A program made the translations under genes and the position numbers. A model generated the notes under the pieces. It saw only the letters and a program-made list of their open reading frames with translations, ran no database searches and was not told the DNA's origin. A stretch of 64,000 nucleotides of DNA from Pomphorhynchus laevis (taxonomy: Eukaryota > Acanthocephala > Palaeacanthocephala > Echinorhynchida > Pomphorhynchidae), in NCBI GenBank assembly GCA_012934845.2, contig WNNJ02003018.1, positions 213,329 to 277,328 on the forward strand, given 5' to 3'. Shown here in pieces: positions 1-11,131 of this stretch (the stretch's first letter is position 1; each line of letters opens with the position of its first letter).

Positions 1-1168
1 TCCTTAACTCTTTGTCAAACCAAGGTTTATGGTGTATACGATTTGCAACGGTTTTACGGGGCGAAAATCGTATGAGTAATTCCTTAAGGGTGGCTTCTAA
101 CTGATAGCATGCCTTATCAACCCCAACATAAAACGGACTGAGCCATGAAATACTTAATAGATTCTGACGCACAAGTTCGAAGTTAGTTTTAAAATAATTT
201 AAAGAATTCTGTTGTAATCTACAAGCTGAAGGACGTGTAAAATCTGAGTAGAAATTGAGAACACAGTGATCTGACCTACCCAAAGGATCGGAGTACGTAA
301 CTTTGTGTATAATGTATTTATTCGATGTTAGACAAATATCAAGTAGCGATTGATTTTCTTGGGAAAATCGGGTAAATTTTGAAACATGTTGGGTAAGGTT
401 TAGCGAGTTAATCATATCAAGAAATAATGATGTGGACGGACTACACACAGAAGATGTGTAGGTGTTCCAATCTACTGTCGCTAAGTTGAAATCACCAACT
501 ATAAAAAGATTTGGTTTGGAACCAAACTCTAGAATGTAATCGATCAAGCAACAAACATCTGAAGTGGGATTGCGATAGATTAAGCCTAAAGTCACTGAAC
601 CAAGGGTAGGAAGAGATACACTACCCCACAATAACTCGATTCCATCGGACGCTCGTACATCTAGCAATTTAAACTCTAAACTATTATGCACATAGATAAT
701 CACTCCACCACCCTTGCAGATAGATCTGTCAACTCGATAAGATGTATAATTTTCAATCCAGATCTCAGCATCAGTAATTCTATCATGAAGCCATGTTTCA
801 GTAATAGCAACTAATAGCGGATGCGAATTCTCAATGCGGAGTTTTAATTCGTCAATTTTTGGAAGAAGACTACGGGCGTTCGTATATAATAACAAACATT
901 CTAAGCTTAAGGGTAGAGTCTGATGAGCCAACGATATCGGTATGTATGACTGATAATCCTCGCTACGTCGCTCAAGAGCCGACCACAATGGGGAGGAGTA
1001 ATGGACAATATTTCTTAAACATTTATTATCCACATATGAAATATTTGAAATTACCAATGACTTATGAGCGGCGGAGGAAGGATTGAATGATCTACCTGTA
1101 GAGGCATCCAATGTATTTGAGTCTTCCTCCGCACAACCTGAAAATTTCGAATTGTCAAGTTTGACTCA
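1..1168 (-). CDS. LINE A ORF2, endonuclease part (runs off window)
   Basis: This is the N-terminal part of a non-LTR retrotransposon ORF2, read right to left and still open at base 1. The conceptual protein has an apurinic-type (APE) endonuclease: YTNARSLLPKIDELK near its start, then ITETWLHD, the VGDFNLATVDW region and the terminal DPLGRSDHCVLNF motif with the catalytic SDH. After it the chain continues to KPWFDKELR at the window edge, before the reverse transcriptase. The frame opens inside the last 115 bases of ORF1 and has no ATG in the overlap, so its start is probably not a normal initiation (see the frameshift finding). Family: CR1 group of the Jockey superfamily, by likeness to the fuller copies at 9616-14137 and 40560-48398. 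No stop is seen in the visible part. Confidence 0.85.
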
Positions 1169-2268
1169 CCAGCTTCAATACGAGACTTCAAACATTGTTT
1201 AGCTTCACGTAGATGCTTACGTTCATTCACGTCGAGATCTTTTAACAATCTTGCAGACGAACCTTGGAGACGATAAGAGTTCCTAAAGATGGTCTTAACG
1301 GCTTTTGGATCTGTCAGAATGGCTTTTAGCAGTCTAGGACGATCGTTAATTTTTCTCCCTATGCGGAATAAAGCAACTATTTTAATACTAGATATTATCT
1401 CTTCTGGGGATTGTGCCAAAACGATCGTGAGAATATTACGTACCCTAGACAAATCTTCATTTAGTCGGTTTTGGATATTGACAGAGCTTGATTCCGACAC
1501 ATTGGCGAAAATAATAGAACGCAAAGGATCATGCTGTTTACGCAGTTGTGAGAAAGTAGACATTTGCTGCACCGGAGAACTCGCTCTAGAGGCATTCATT
1601 GATTGAGATGATATGAAATGAGCTTCCTTAATGTGCCCGTTTACGCACTCTTTATGTAGAACCACACTGTCATTACTAGTAGCTGAGTTCTGTATATCAT
1701 CATTGCCTGTGTGAGTGTTGACAGTCAGCGTTCGTTCATTTTCTGTTTGACGAACAGTATACGATTTTGAGTGACCTCTCTTCCAGATACGAACAGGAGT
1801 GAAACCCGTAACTGACGATGTAGTCTTGCTAACTGCATGTGGGTATCGATGTGCATTTGGATCGATATCTGCATTATTGAAGGATTTATTCGAAGTTATA
1901 GAATTCACCTCACCCACCACCTCAGGTAACTTATGCTGTATTTTTCGTTGTAAATTTACCTCAGATGCACTAGAGAGAATACTATTCTGTAGCATAGTTA
2001 CGATCTCCTTAAGCTCTGACACCATTTTAATATTATTTTGTAATTTTTCCTCAAGAATAGTGTTCCATTCACAATTACGAGCCGCACACACACCACAACA
2101 AAATTTACCGGATTGAACTACTTTAATATCATCCGCTTTAACATTAATTTTAGACCATATGTTACAATTCACAGAGCAACATGCCACCTCTATCTCTACA
2201 TATTGGTCCTTAACAGGACTTGCGAAACATTGGCTTTTAACTTGCTTCTTACACTTTTTCCCCACCAT
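1051..2268 (-). CDS. LINE A ORF1 nucleic-acid-binding protein
   Basis: Intact 405-residue ORF1 of the same LINE. An N-terminal cysteine cluster (CCSVNCNIWSK, then FCCGVCAARNC, residues about 30-65) resembles a PHD-like zinc finger. A short helical region (EEKLQNNIKMVSELKEIV) follows, then a Ser/Thr/Asn-rich linker. The conserved C-terminal block has RPRLLK and LKDLDVNERKHLREAKQCL and ends in NLTIRNFQVV. The same order is seen in LINE B and LINE C, so the protein is probably the RNA-binding partner of ORF2; that role is inferred from the family. The end overlaps the ORF2 frame. The A AAT TTT heptamer lies at 1147-1141 on this strand. No break is seen in this ORF, which suggests a fairly recent insertion. 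Confidence 0.85.
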   Translation of the reverse strand: MVGKKCKKQVKSQCFASPVKDQYVEIEVACCSVNCNIWSKINVKADDIKVVQSGKFCCGVCAARNCEWNTILEEKLQNNIKMVSELKEIVTMLQNSILSSASEVNLQRKIQHKLPEVVGEVNSITSNKSFNNADIDPNAHRYPHAVSKTTSSVTGFTPVRIWKRGHSKSYTVRQTENERTLTVNTHTGNDDIQNSATSNDSVVLHKECVNGHIKEAHFISSQSMNASRASSPVQQMSTFSQLRKQHDPLRSIIFANVSESSSVNIQNRLNEDLSRVRNILTIVLAQSPEEIISSIKIVALFRIGRKINDRPRLLKAILTDPKAVKTIFRNSYRLQGSSARLLKDLDVNERKHLREAKQCLKSRIEAGESNLTIRNFQVVRRKTQIHWMPLQVDHSILPPPLISHW

Positions 2269-2472
2269 ATATATCCAATTTGATATTGTCAGTTTAACTT
2301 CAGTGATGGTTTAACTTCGGATGTCGTCAATGGTTGTCGATAATTGTCAAGCGGATGGTTGTCGATGATTGTCGTTAGTTGTCGTCGAAGGTTGTCGTTG
2401 GTTGTCGTCGAAGATTGTAGTTTGATTGTTTTACAATCTTGGTGGACAAGATTTTTCGCGAGCGAAGCGAGC
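2269..2472 (-). other. 5' untranslated region of LINE A with GTTGTCG-type repeats
   Basis: Between the ORF1 start and the 13-bp array is a stretch in which GGTTGTCG and close variants recur at short spacing (about 2325-2415). It carries no ORF. Its position directly upstream of ORF1 makes it the LINE 5' leader and probably the internal promoter. Confidence 0.55.
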
Positions 2473-2615
2473 GGAACTGAAATCTGGAACTGAAATCTGG
2501 AACTGAAATCTGGAACTGAAATCTGGAACTGAAATCTGGAACTGAAATCTGGAACTGAAATCTGGAACTGAAATCTGGAACTGAAATCTGGAACTGAAAT
2601 CTGGAACTGAAATCT
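2473..2615. repeat. Tandem array, 13-bp unit, 11 copies
   Basis: The unit GGAACTGAAATCT is repeated exactly 11 times over 143 bases without visible variation. It sits immediately upstream (in LINE A orientation) of the LINE leader and next to the PLE1 tail. The perfect copies imply recent slippage or active homogenisation. It may be part of the LINE A 5' end, as LINE B and LINE C also have short tandem arrays in their leaders. Confidence 0.9.
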
Positions 2616-2639
2616 GGAATGTATGTTTATAATAATCCA

Positions 2640-4805
2640 AAATTTTTTTAAAATTTTGGTTTATTAACTTTTAAATCAGTTAGCTGATTTAAAATTAAAT
2701 CAGCTAACTGAGTCTATGTATTTAATATAATTATAAAATAAACAAAATATATTAATGCTAAATCAAAATTTAATAATTAAATAATAAAATTAATAATTGC
2801 TTTTAGATTTTCTATAATTTAAATTTTCTATAATTTAAATCAAGTTAAAAAAATGAAATTTAAAATAAACGTCATTTTTATGAATTGAGTAATAAATAAC
2901 AGACGTTGTATCAGAATAATAATTAGAGGTCATCAGGAGGAACTGCTATGCTATCAGGTTTCGGCCCCTAACTCCTCTACCAAACATAGCAGCGGGACCA
3001 AATACATGTTAATGATGTATTTCCTCTGAAATAACTATCTAGTATCTTATTCTAATACAAAGTATATTATTTATTATCCATCCATAAAAATTTGCCACTT
3101 AATAGTTTAAATTTATTCTTTATATTATTGTGTTGATTTATATATTTTACTATTTTCTGCTTGATGTTATTTTTATAGTAACCTAGTTTAAAATATGTAT
3201 CTATTAAATTATTCAAATGATTTTGAAGAAAGCCAATATCATTACATATTGTTGCAATTCTTAAAATTTCATTATTTAATGTATTATATTTTATATTATA
3301 TGGTATGCATGAATGCTCATGCAAAAATATGTTTCTTGTAAATTTAAATATGTAATCTTTACGATATAAATTAATAGTAGTTTTAGTTAATGTTAATTTA
3401 ATGTTCATATCTAGATATACACCTTCTTTATCATTAATATTGGTTTTGTTAAGAATAAGGCTTTCTGGATAAATGTGCTCACTAATTGAATAAAAATCAT
3501 TAGAATTAAATACACATATATCATCAATGTATCGAAACATATATTTCATGTATTTATATTGTTTAGATTTAGTTTTTACACAGTTATGAACAAATTCATA
3601 TTCTATAAAGCTTAAAAACAAGTCAGCTATAATTGGGCTACTATTACCACCCATTGGAACACCTTTTACTTGTCTAAATATAGATGTCCCTACTTTTAAA
3701 TAATTTTGATTTATCAAAATATTTAAGGATTCTATTAATTCAATTTTATCCATATATTTATATTTATTTGATGGTTTAATTTTTGTTAGATAGGCGTTAT
3801 AATTATTATAACATATATATGTATATATTTTTCCGAATATAAGATTAATTAATTTTACTAACGCTTCTTTAATATCTACTAAATCTAGATTTGTATAAAG
3901 AGTACTAAAATCGTATGTATTTATATTTTGAAAATTTATTCCTTTTGTCGGTTCTAAAAATTCTTTTGTAGAATTAATACTGAAATAGTGTTTTATACCA
4001 GTATTAATTTCGATTACCTTGCAATATTTTTTAGTGTGCTTTAATTACTTTAAGTATTTTATTCATATAGACAGAAAGTGGTTTTAATGTACATTTAAAC
4101 GCACTACATATGAACCTAGGTTTTATTGGATTTTTATGTAATTTTGGATTCCAATATAATATAGGTATAGTTTTATTATCTAATTCAACCTTTATACCCT
4201 TTTTATCCATTATAGAACAGTGACTTGTAATAATTGTTTCTAAACTCAACTCACTACGTTCATATGTTGGATTTACATTTAAATCATTAGAATTAACCTC
4301 TTTCATTAGTATATCATAATAAAGCTTTTTGCATATGAAGACAAAGTTATTACTAGCTTTATCAATAGTTGTTATTATATAGTTATCCTTTAATTTAGTA
4401 AGTTCTTTATACATATCTTTATTAATTTTATCTTTCCTTTTATAATTGTTTGTTATTTTCATTTTATTTTTAATTTTATCAAATATATAATCTTTCCAAA
4501 TTTTTATCTTAGATATATTCGAACTTTCACTATTAATCAGCTTACTAAAGTAATCATTTAAGTTATTATATAACGAACTGTAAATTTTATTTTTGTCGTT
4601 GTTGTTATTTAATCTATATTTATATCCTTTTGATAGCAGCTTTCTTAATTCACAATTTTCAATTAATTCTAGATTATGGGTACATATATGTTTATTTATT
4701 TTATTAAAACTAAGACTTTTACAATTGCATTCTGTTTCCATTATGTTTCTAATATTATCGTTACATATTGATTTTAATTCTTTAATATAATTACAAATTT
4801 TTCGT
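2640..4805 (-). mobile_element. Penelope-like element PLE1
   Basis: A minus-strand Penelope-like retroelement with a reverse transcriptase and a structured 3' end. The N-terminal half (4741-4031) has a conserved TTIDKASNNFVFICKK motif and PILYWNPKLHKNPIKPRFI. The C-terminal half (3753-3067) has the GVPMGGNSSPIIADLFLSF motif and the catalytic FRYIDDI. These are the marks of PLE-type RTs. The coding region is broken in a few places. No GIY-YIG endonuclease is seen, so it is either an endonuclease-less type or 5' truncated at about 4805 where LINE J2 begins. Downstream of the RT come the structured RNA element (3058-2908) and an AT-rich tail ending near an ACTCAGTTAGCTGATTT block. PLE2 (37860-40137) is a close relative. 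Confidence 0.85.
2908..3058 (-). ncRNA. PLE 3' structured RNA element, copy 1
   Basis: On the minus strand GTATTAGAATAAG opens the element; the closing strand here is ATTATTCTGATAC. Inside are a hairpin (AAATACAT with ATGTATTT), stem P1 (GGTCCC with GGGGCC, one G.U pair) and stem P2 (CTGCTATG with CATAGCAG). P1 and P2 interleave, so they can form a pseudoknot. A GAAAC box follows P1 and a CTGATGA box follows P2. It lies 3' of the PLE1 RT in sense orientation. The function is not shown by sequence; a ribozyme or RT-recognition element is an inference. Confidence 0.65.
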
Positions 4806-4824
4806 CCTAATGGTGGTTGAAGAA

Positions 4825-6010
4825 TGATATGATCTTAAGGATAAATAAACAGGACGAGATTCATCAAGATATGGAATATGTAAGTATGAAGGGGAATTGC
4901 GATGCAGTATACGCTAAGTTAGGATAATCAAACAAAACTGGGCATGATAGCTAATTGTGGGAAGCCAGAAAATATTGAAAATATGTTGAGATATGTGGTC
5001 AAAAAGGCATAGATGTAGGATAACGTAAGCTGTTGAGTTTACAATACGTTGGAGAGGTTGGAGAGTTTTGGAAGAGTTCTAGAACAGGCTAAAAATAATC
5101 GATTAGGGAAAATAAAAGGGCGGATAAAATGAAAAGACATTAGCGAAAATCGATCAACCTACGAATACAGCGAATATCACGTAGTAGCAGGAACGAGGAG
5201 CTGATTTTATTGAAAGCAAATGGCTTAAAAGAAAGGTTGTCGAGGTGAGATGCAAGTATCCACATGATTTTGGACTTTGCGGGAATGAGTGATAGGTGAA
5301 GAGAATAAAGGTGCTGGGAAACGGATAAGAGGCAGCGGATGAAGTTGATGCAAGATCATCGATCTGTGAGGATGTAGATAAGAGTGGAGGATAATGCCAT
5401 CAGCATATTGCATAACATTAAAATTGTGTGTTCTGGTTATTGTAGAAAGATCACCGAGAAGGGAGAAAATAACGGGACCTAATACTGATCCTTGAGAAAT
5501 ACCGTGTGTGAGAGAAGACGGTTGATATACAGAAGTAGCTGAATGAACACTGAAATAAGGTCAGATAAATAAGAGGAAAAGCGGGCTACAGCGGAGTTAG
5601 ATAATCCATAGTCATGACGAAGCCGATAAAGAAAAATATAATGATCGACGATGTCGAATACACATGAGAGGTCGATGGATATTATGACGCTACAAGAGAG
5701 GAAAACCTTTACATATTCCGCCAAGGATATGTATGGGGGCAGTGGAAATGATTTTGTAATTGTAGTTTGATAGTATGTTGATGAATCAGATGGAATCCTT
5801 GGAAGAGCGGCAATCGAGGTGGATGTTGAAGTCGTTAAGAATCGGGCTGATTAAGTCGGTCTAGTGAGCAACCGGTGGAGAGCAGACGGAGAGTTGAGAG
5901 GTCGTCGTATTCAGAGTGCCATAATTCGGTAAGGGAGAAGATATCGATGAATTGGTTGTTGAAGAAGTTGAAGATGATGTCGGATTTATGGAGTATAGAT
6001 CTCGTGTTGA
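4825..6010 (-). mobile_element. LINE fragment J2, copy 1
   Basis: Minus-strand remains of a non-LTR element. An APE endonuclease start is visible near 6000 (LNTRSILHKSD, FIDIFSLTELWHSEYDD). A reverse transcriptase block lies at 5724-5479 (ISIDLSCVFDIVDHYIFLYRLRHDYGLS, written here only in part: DIVDHYIFLYRLRHDYG). NVMQYADGIILHS (about 5420) is the YADD box with the second Asp replaced by Gly, and LLRDIRCIRRLIDFR lies near 5150. Large deletions and stops separate these blocks. Relatives are at 6285-7040 and 29895-30075. The likely group is CR1/L2/Rex, from the ...LQRIINCAVR type tail in copy 2. Confidence 0.6.
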
Positions 6011-6284
6011 GAGGCTGAGTCGTTAACCGTGTGTGATGGTGATATGTCTAGCGGAGAAGACAGAGAGGGTATATGGAGTTAGTGTCTTTATATGGGGTTG
6101 GTGTGGACAACTTGAAAATTTCCGACGATGTTTCGGAAAAAGACGGATTTTTCGCCGTTTTCTTCTCGACGGCGTTTTTCGATGCAGGCAGAAGAGAATT
6201 GACGATTTTGGAAAAAAGATTTATTTTAACGTGGCAAATGCGTGCCAGCGCACGCTTACATGACCATAACAAAACAAAAATGTA

Positions 6285-7040
6285 AATTATGTGTCGAGAA
6301 GGTGTGAACAGAGGAGGTGTTTGAATGTGATAAAGGTGGGAGCGCGGCGGACGTGAGCGGGAGTTGATTCCAGGCGAGTGAGGCAGATACGAGGAAGCAT
6401 CGGATACCCTAGTTGTAGGATTAATTGGGAACGTGGAGTAAGAGGGTATGACGGGAACGCAGCGATAGCAAGGTGGGGCGAGTGTCGTCTAAGAAAGGAC
6501 GGTTTTTGAACGATGGGGACCCGACAGCGATGATACTAAAGTTACGAGAAGAAGGCGGAGTTTGATGCGGATGTGGATTGTGGGCCAGGTGAGTTGGACA
6601 AGATATGTGGATGTGTGGTCAGTGCGACGAGACGAAAAGCACTCGAACGGCGCAGTTGATTATTCGTTGTAGGGGTAGGATGATGGATTTTTCGAGAATT
6701 TGCGAAAATGCTGAGGGAGTAATTGATTTTAGGCAAGAGAAGCAATGAAAGAAGAGACATACAAAAACGGAAGTCGATAATGGGGCGGATACGGCGGATG
6801 TCACGAAGAATTAAGTTAGACAAGCGGACCTTGTCATGGACGAAGGGTTTAAGGGAAAGGTGATCATCAAAATGGAAGCCTAAGAAAGTAAGATTGTGTA
6901 CTATGGGGATTATCGATGAGGTAAAAGATACAGTGGGAGGAGATATGCTTGGTTTACGGGGGAGGATCTACATTATTTTAGACTTTTCGGGGTTTAGAAC
7001 GAGTTGGAAATTGAAGAGACGTTTGTAGATAGAAGAAAGA
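6285..7040 (-). mobile_element. LINE fragment J2, copy 2 (RT C-terminus)
   Basis: Minus-strand C-terminal part of a LINE ORF2. LFNFQLVLNPEKSKIM (about 7010-6968) is the segment after the YADD box. It is followed by LTFLGFHFDDHLSLK, RDIRRIRPIIDFRF and, in a second frame, ILEKSIILPLQRIINCAVR (about 6710-6650). The order matches CR1/L2-like elements. Frames change several times, so it is dead. The right end is fused to another RT fragment (7040-8160). Confidence 0.55.
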
Positions 7041-8160
7041 CAGTTGGAGGCAGAAATGCCGATATCTGTTAGGAGGGTACAGATTGGATGATAAGAGATA
7101 GCTGTTAGGCGGGACATGAGCGATTTCCACTTAAGAGTGTGTGTTTGTATTACGGTTCTTTCGAATTCGGATTCCCCGATAGGTGATCCGAGGACGATTA
7201 TCCCCTTGGTGCTTGTGGGTAAGTCCAATGATGGTGGTTCAATTGAGCCTATTGAGCTATGCGAAAGGAACTGTAATTTTGTTGAATTCACATTATAAAC
7301 GTATTTTGGGCCGTCGCTTATTTAAATTTTCCAAATTGCTCTTAGTTGCTCTGGTGTGCCGACGAAGTTGGCATCATCAGCGTACCATTTTTGTATGACG
7401 GCAGGTACGGATTGTTTGATTTACTCGATTAAGGGTGTAGATGCAAGTGAAAAGCCGGCCATCGCGAATGGATCTCCTTGAATGAAGCCTTCTTCTGATA
7501 AGATACTGCAACCGCCAAGTTAGAGGTTGGATGAAGTTTGGTAAATGTTTTGCATGACTTAATGCAGTGAAGGGCAGGTGAATTTTATATTATGGATAGC
7601 AGCGGCTCTGTTTATTGAATTAAACGCGTTGGATGCGTCGATAGCTAACATGCAGCGATCGGTTTATTCGTGAAATGCACTGCGCAAGGTATGTATTGCG
7701 TACTCAATTCCGCTTTTTCGGCCTGCAGCGAGTTGGCGCTTCCCGCAGACATCTTCTATGTCAGTCCGTACCTGTTGTAAAATGGCTTTGCTTATGATTC
7801 GTCTCGCGGTGTCACAAACACCGATTGGTCTTATGCCTCCATCTTTCCTCTCTAGAGCTACTAGGCCGCATGCATTGAAGGCCTCTAGAAATTGCGAGGA
7901 TAGCTGCTCAGTTGCCAGGCGAATCGCAAAGTCAGTCAGTGACCGTGCTAAGTTTCGAGATTGAACGCTGAATTTTGTAAGCATTCGTCTCCATGCAATC
8001 GCGTCAAGACCTGAGGAACCGGCGCCTCTTTTTTTGAATTCAAGGCTCTGATGATTGAATTTTCATCTAATGCGTAGAATCTGCAAGGGTTATGGTCATG
8101 AGCGTTTTGGAGCTTTGCAGACAAGATGATGTCGTTTGGAGGACAGCAGGCAGGCAGGTA
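7040..8160 (-). mobile_element. LINE fragment F, reverse transcriptase
   Basis: A minus-strand RT fragment with several stops. The best stretch, 7984-7664, reads LVALERKDGGIRPIGVCDT and then RRIISKAILQQV. The pieces that follow have [12 protein letters not shown] (catalytic Asp in RT motif A), EGFIQGDPFAMAGFSL and WYADDANFVG (motif C). 7291-7040 gives IIVLGSPIGESEF. This RT type resembles the REL-endonuclease elements E1 and E2 more than the CR1 group, but no endonuclease is preserved here. It is flanked on the right by the 3' tail of LINE D. Confidence 0.6.
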
Positions 8161-8165
8161 ATATA

Positions 8166-9615
8166 TCTAATAATAATAAAAAAATTATTATTACAAGCAA
8201 GCATTGGCTATAAAGCCGATTCGCTCGATCACAATAAAACATCATTACATACACCAAAATCAACATAAAAATATTAATAAAAGGGGTAATCTTCATTATT
8301 CCCGCCGTTAATCGTCCAATTTATGAGAGCAGTCTTGAATGTCTTAACGTCTGTGGCCATCACGATTTCCGACGGTAGTCGATTCCAAGCATTTGCACAA
8401 CGATGAGACAACTGATCCAACCGTGAACTGCGACCATGGGGCGATATCCTCAACAACAGGGGATGACCTCTGTGGTATCGTCTATCATTAATAACCACCG
8501 AATTGGTAAGATATCTATCCAAACCGTTGGCGATATGTCACATTACTAACATATCTAGGATGTACAGTCTTTTGTGCACAGTCATCATACCCAGAGTTTT
8601 AAGTCTGTCGCGATAACTCATATGAGAACAACTCAAACACAATTTGCTGCCACGACGAAGAATATTTTCTAAGTCATTCAACTCTTTTTTGGACGTTGGA
8701 AAACTGGCTTGTATCGCGAACTCAATATATGGTCTTACAAGTGCATTAAATAGAATTCTAAAACATGTGGGTGACACAAACTTGAAGCAGTTTTTAACAA
8801 GTACAGCATTCTTATAGCAGACGCGCATTTACGTTCAGTGTCCATTCTAGACTTCAAGAAAGTATGAGTTATGATACCAAGGTCTCGTACATGAGATACA
8901 CAATTAATTATTCGAGATCCTATAGTATATCGGGCAGGTTCAGAACTATAGCCGAAACGAAGGTGAACACACTTAGAGACGTTCAATCGTATTCCTGTAT
9001 GCCTACTCTAAATTTCTATCCTATCAATATCACCTTGCAGAAACTCTACATCCTTTGGAGAATTAATTGTGCACAACACTTTCAAGTCATTTGCGAAAGC
9101 AAGATATTGGCATTGCAGTTTACTCAGCAGAGAGTTGATGAAAATGTTAAAAAGTAATGGGACAAGCACAGTCCCCTGAGGAACCCCTGAAGTCACACTA
9201 CGCGGAAAAGAAAAACAATCACCAACCCGTACTATATAGCTCTAGATGACAGAAAATCAGCAACCCACGCTACATGCATCCGTAATGCCATGATCGAATA
9301 ATGTTTGTATTAACTGAGAATGAGGCACGCGATCGAATGCTCTACTAACATCAAGAAACAGGGCATCAATATAGCTACCTCGAGATAATTCTGCGACCCA
9401 CGCCTCACGAGAACACACGAAATTCGTCAGACATGATCTGCCTTTTCTGAAACCATGCTGTTGAGAGCAAATCTGTCCGGACTCAACCAAGTGACTCATT
9501 ATCCTTTCGTGAACTATACGCTCCATAGTTTTACTTATATGGCTAGTTAAATTTATAGGCCTGTAGTTACTAGCTGAGTTCCGCACACCTTTCTTATAAA
9601 CAGGTACTACCATAG
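8166..9615 (-). mobile_element. LINE D, RT part left of the LINE B insertion
   Basis: Minus-strand RT of a 5'-truncated CR1-group LINE. From right to left: VVPVYKKGVRNSASNYRPINLTS written in part as KKGVRNSASNYRPINLTS, FRKGRSCLTNF, DALFLDVSRAFDRVPHS (motif A), SGVPQGTVLVPLLFNIFIN and YLAFANDLKVL (motif C, with YADD degraded to FAND). The C-terminal domain ends in HRCANAWNRLPSEIVMA and NGGNNEDYPFY at 8274. The tail shows AAT/ATT-rich sequence near 8165-8200. Frames shift at least twice. The 5' continuation lies at 14138-14432, on the other side of LINE B. Confidence 0.75.
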
Positions 9616-9949
9616 GGGAGATCTAAAGTAAATACAATTTAAATTCTTGATTAAAGTTACTTACACTTGTAATCAGACCGATTGTCTATATTAAAATAAG
9701 TCTTGGTTATTGAAACTCTTACAAAATACAGTTCTATACAAGTTTGAAATTCTAAGCTGCTAACAAATAACTATTTACACAAATTACAATCGATTACTAC
9801 TATTACAACGTTTACAACGATTACATCGATAACAACGATTACTTCAACGGAGTTAAAAAGTCTTGGTTATTAAAATTCTTACAATAAAATACATACAATA
9901 ATTGTTCAATTATATTTGAACAATCAAAGACGAATCGAGAATCCTGATA

Positions 9950-11131
9950 ATGTGTGCCAAGAAGAAAAATGTATCAAGAGGTAGGCAAGCAAACTCAGGG
10001 GATACCGACAACAACAGGAAATTCGAGAGTATACAAGTGGAATGTTCAACTAGCGGTTGTCAAATTTGGACATCGGTAACACATATTTGTGATTTTGGTG
10101 ATGATACCGGTGACGGGCCACCATTCTATTGCGGATTTTGTGCGGCGAAGCAAATCAATGTGTTGGTTGAACGTTTAAACCAATTGGAAAAGGTATTGCA
10201 GTGTGACGGATTTGGTCAAGTTCCAAATGGATCTATCCCGGTAAACGCAGCTTCTACCGAATGCGTATCAGCTGAATGCAACCTACACAAACGTGCTACC
10301 TTCGCTAACATCCCCAAATCACAGTATGGTAGTAATAACAACCGGGTGGATAACGACGAACCGAACGTATCTGCTGTCCCCTCAGAAATGGCTCACAACT
10401 CGCAAATGCAAATATCGCGACGACGATCTTCAGTAATAACCGCACAACCTCAACATGAATCCATAAAATCCTCAATAATGACGCCAGGTAACATTCAACA
10501 TGATGTAGGCATGACTAGGTCTGTACTTCTTAGAGGTGTTTCAAAAGCAAATGTGATTAACTCTCAAGACACTCCTTCACTTAATAGCATGGCATCTGCA
10601 TATGACTCTCGTCAGGTACCTCGAAGAAGGAAAGATTTTCATAACCGTGAACAGTGTTTAATTATTGCAAACGTAAAGGAATCTGTCGTTATAAATAGCC
10701 AGGCACGATTAGACGACGACTTGGGACATCTACAATCCATTCTTTCGGTGGTATTGCATGAATGTCAAGACGAAGTTGTTAAGAGCATGAAGATAAAGGC
10801 CGCTTTTCGTCTCGGTAAGATAAGTAATTAGTTGAGACCCAGACTGCTCAAAGTAGTGTTCAACTCCGCTGAAATTATTCACATAATCTTTAACGGCGCA
10901 TATCGTTTGAAAGGGTCGAGTATACGTCTGCTACGCGATCTGAGCATAGCTGATCGATTACGTTTGAAAGAGGCTAAATCAGAGTTAGCATGTCGATTAG
11001 AGTTGGGTGAAAAGAATTTGACAATACAAAATTTTCAAGTTGTGTGGTGGCGTCTACATATTCATTGGAAGGGACTGTCAGATGTGATCAATCCTGCAAG
11101 CCTTCTTACCACTTTGGCGCCCTCCGCCTAA
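9950..11131 (+). pseudogene. LINE B ORF1 (one internal stop)
   Basis: ORF1 protein of LINE B, about 393 codons, interrupted by a TAG at 10829-10831. The N-terminal zinc-binding motif is VECSTSGCQIW followed by FYCGFCAAK (C-x4-C, C-x2-C; residues about 32-66), matching LINE A and LINE C. A Ser/Asn-rich linker comes next. The C-terminal conserved block is LRPRLLKVVF, YRLKGSSIRLLRDLS and NLTIQNFQVV. In the last third the -1 frame of ORF2 overlaps, with the A AAT TTT heptamer at 11029-11035. The function (RNA binding, chaperone) is inferred from the family. Confidence 0.8.

Noticed and set aside
1289-2116. Plus-strand ORFs opposite LINE A ORF1
   Set aside because: They are antisense shadows of a well-supported ORF1 and show no domain.
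2473-2615. CRISPR-like array
   Set aside because: The 13-bp units abut with no spacers and the context is a eukaryotic LINE leader, so it is a simple tandem repeat.
3067-4741. PLE RT as part of a Polinton or other virus-like element
   Set aside because: The RT motifs (GVPMGGNSSPIIADLF, YIDD) and the PKLHK region fit Penelope-like RTs. No capsid, protease, integrase or protein-primed polymerase is nearby.
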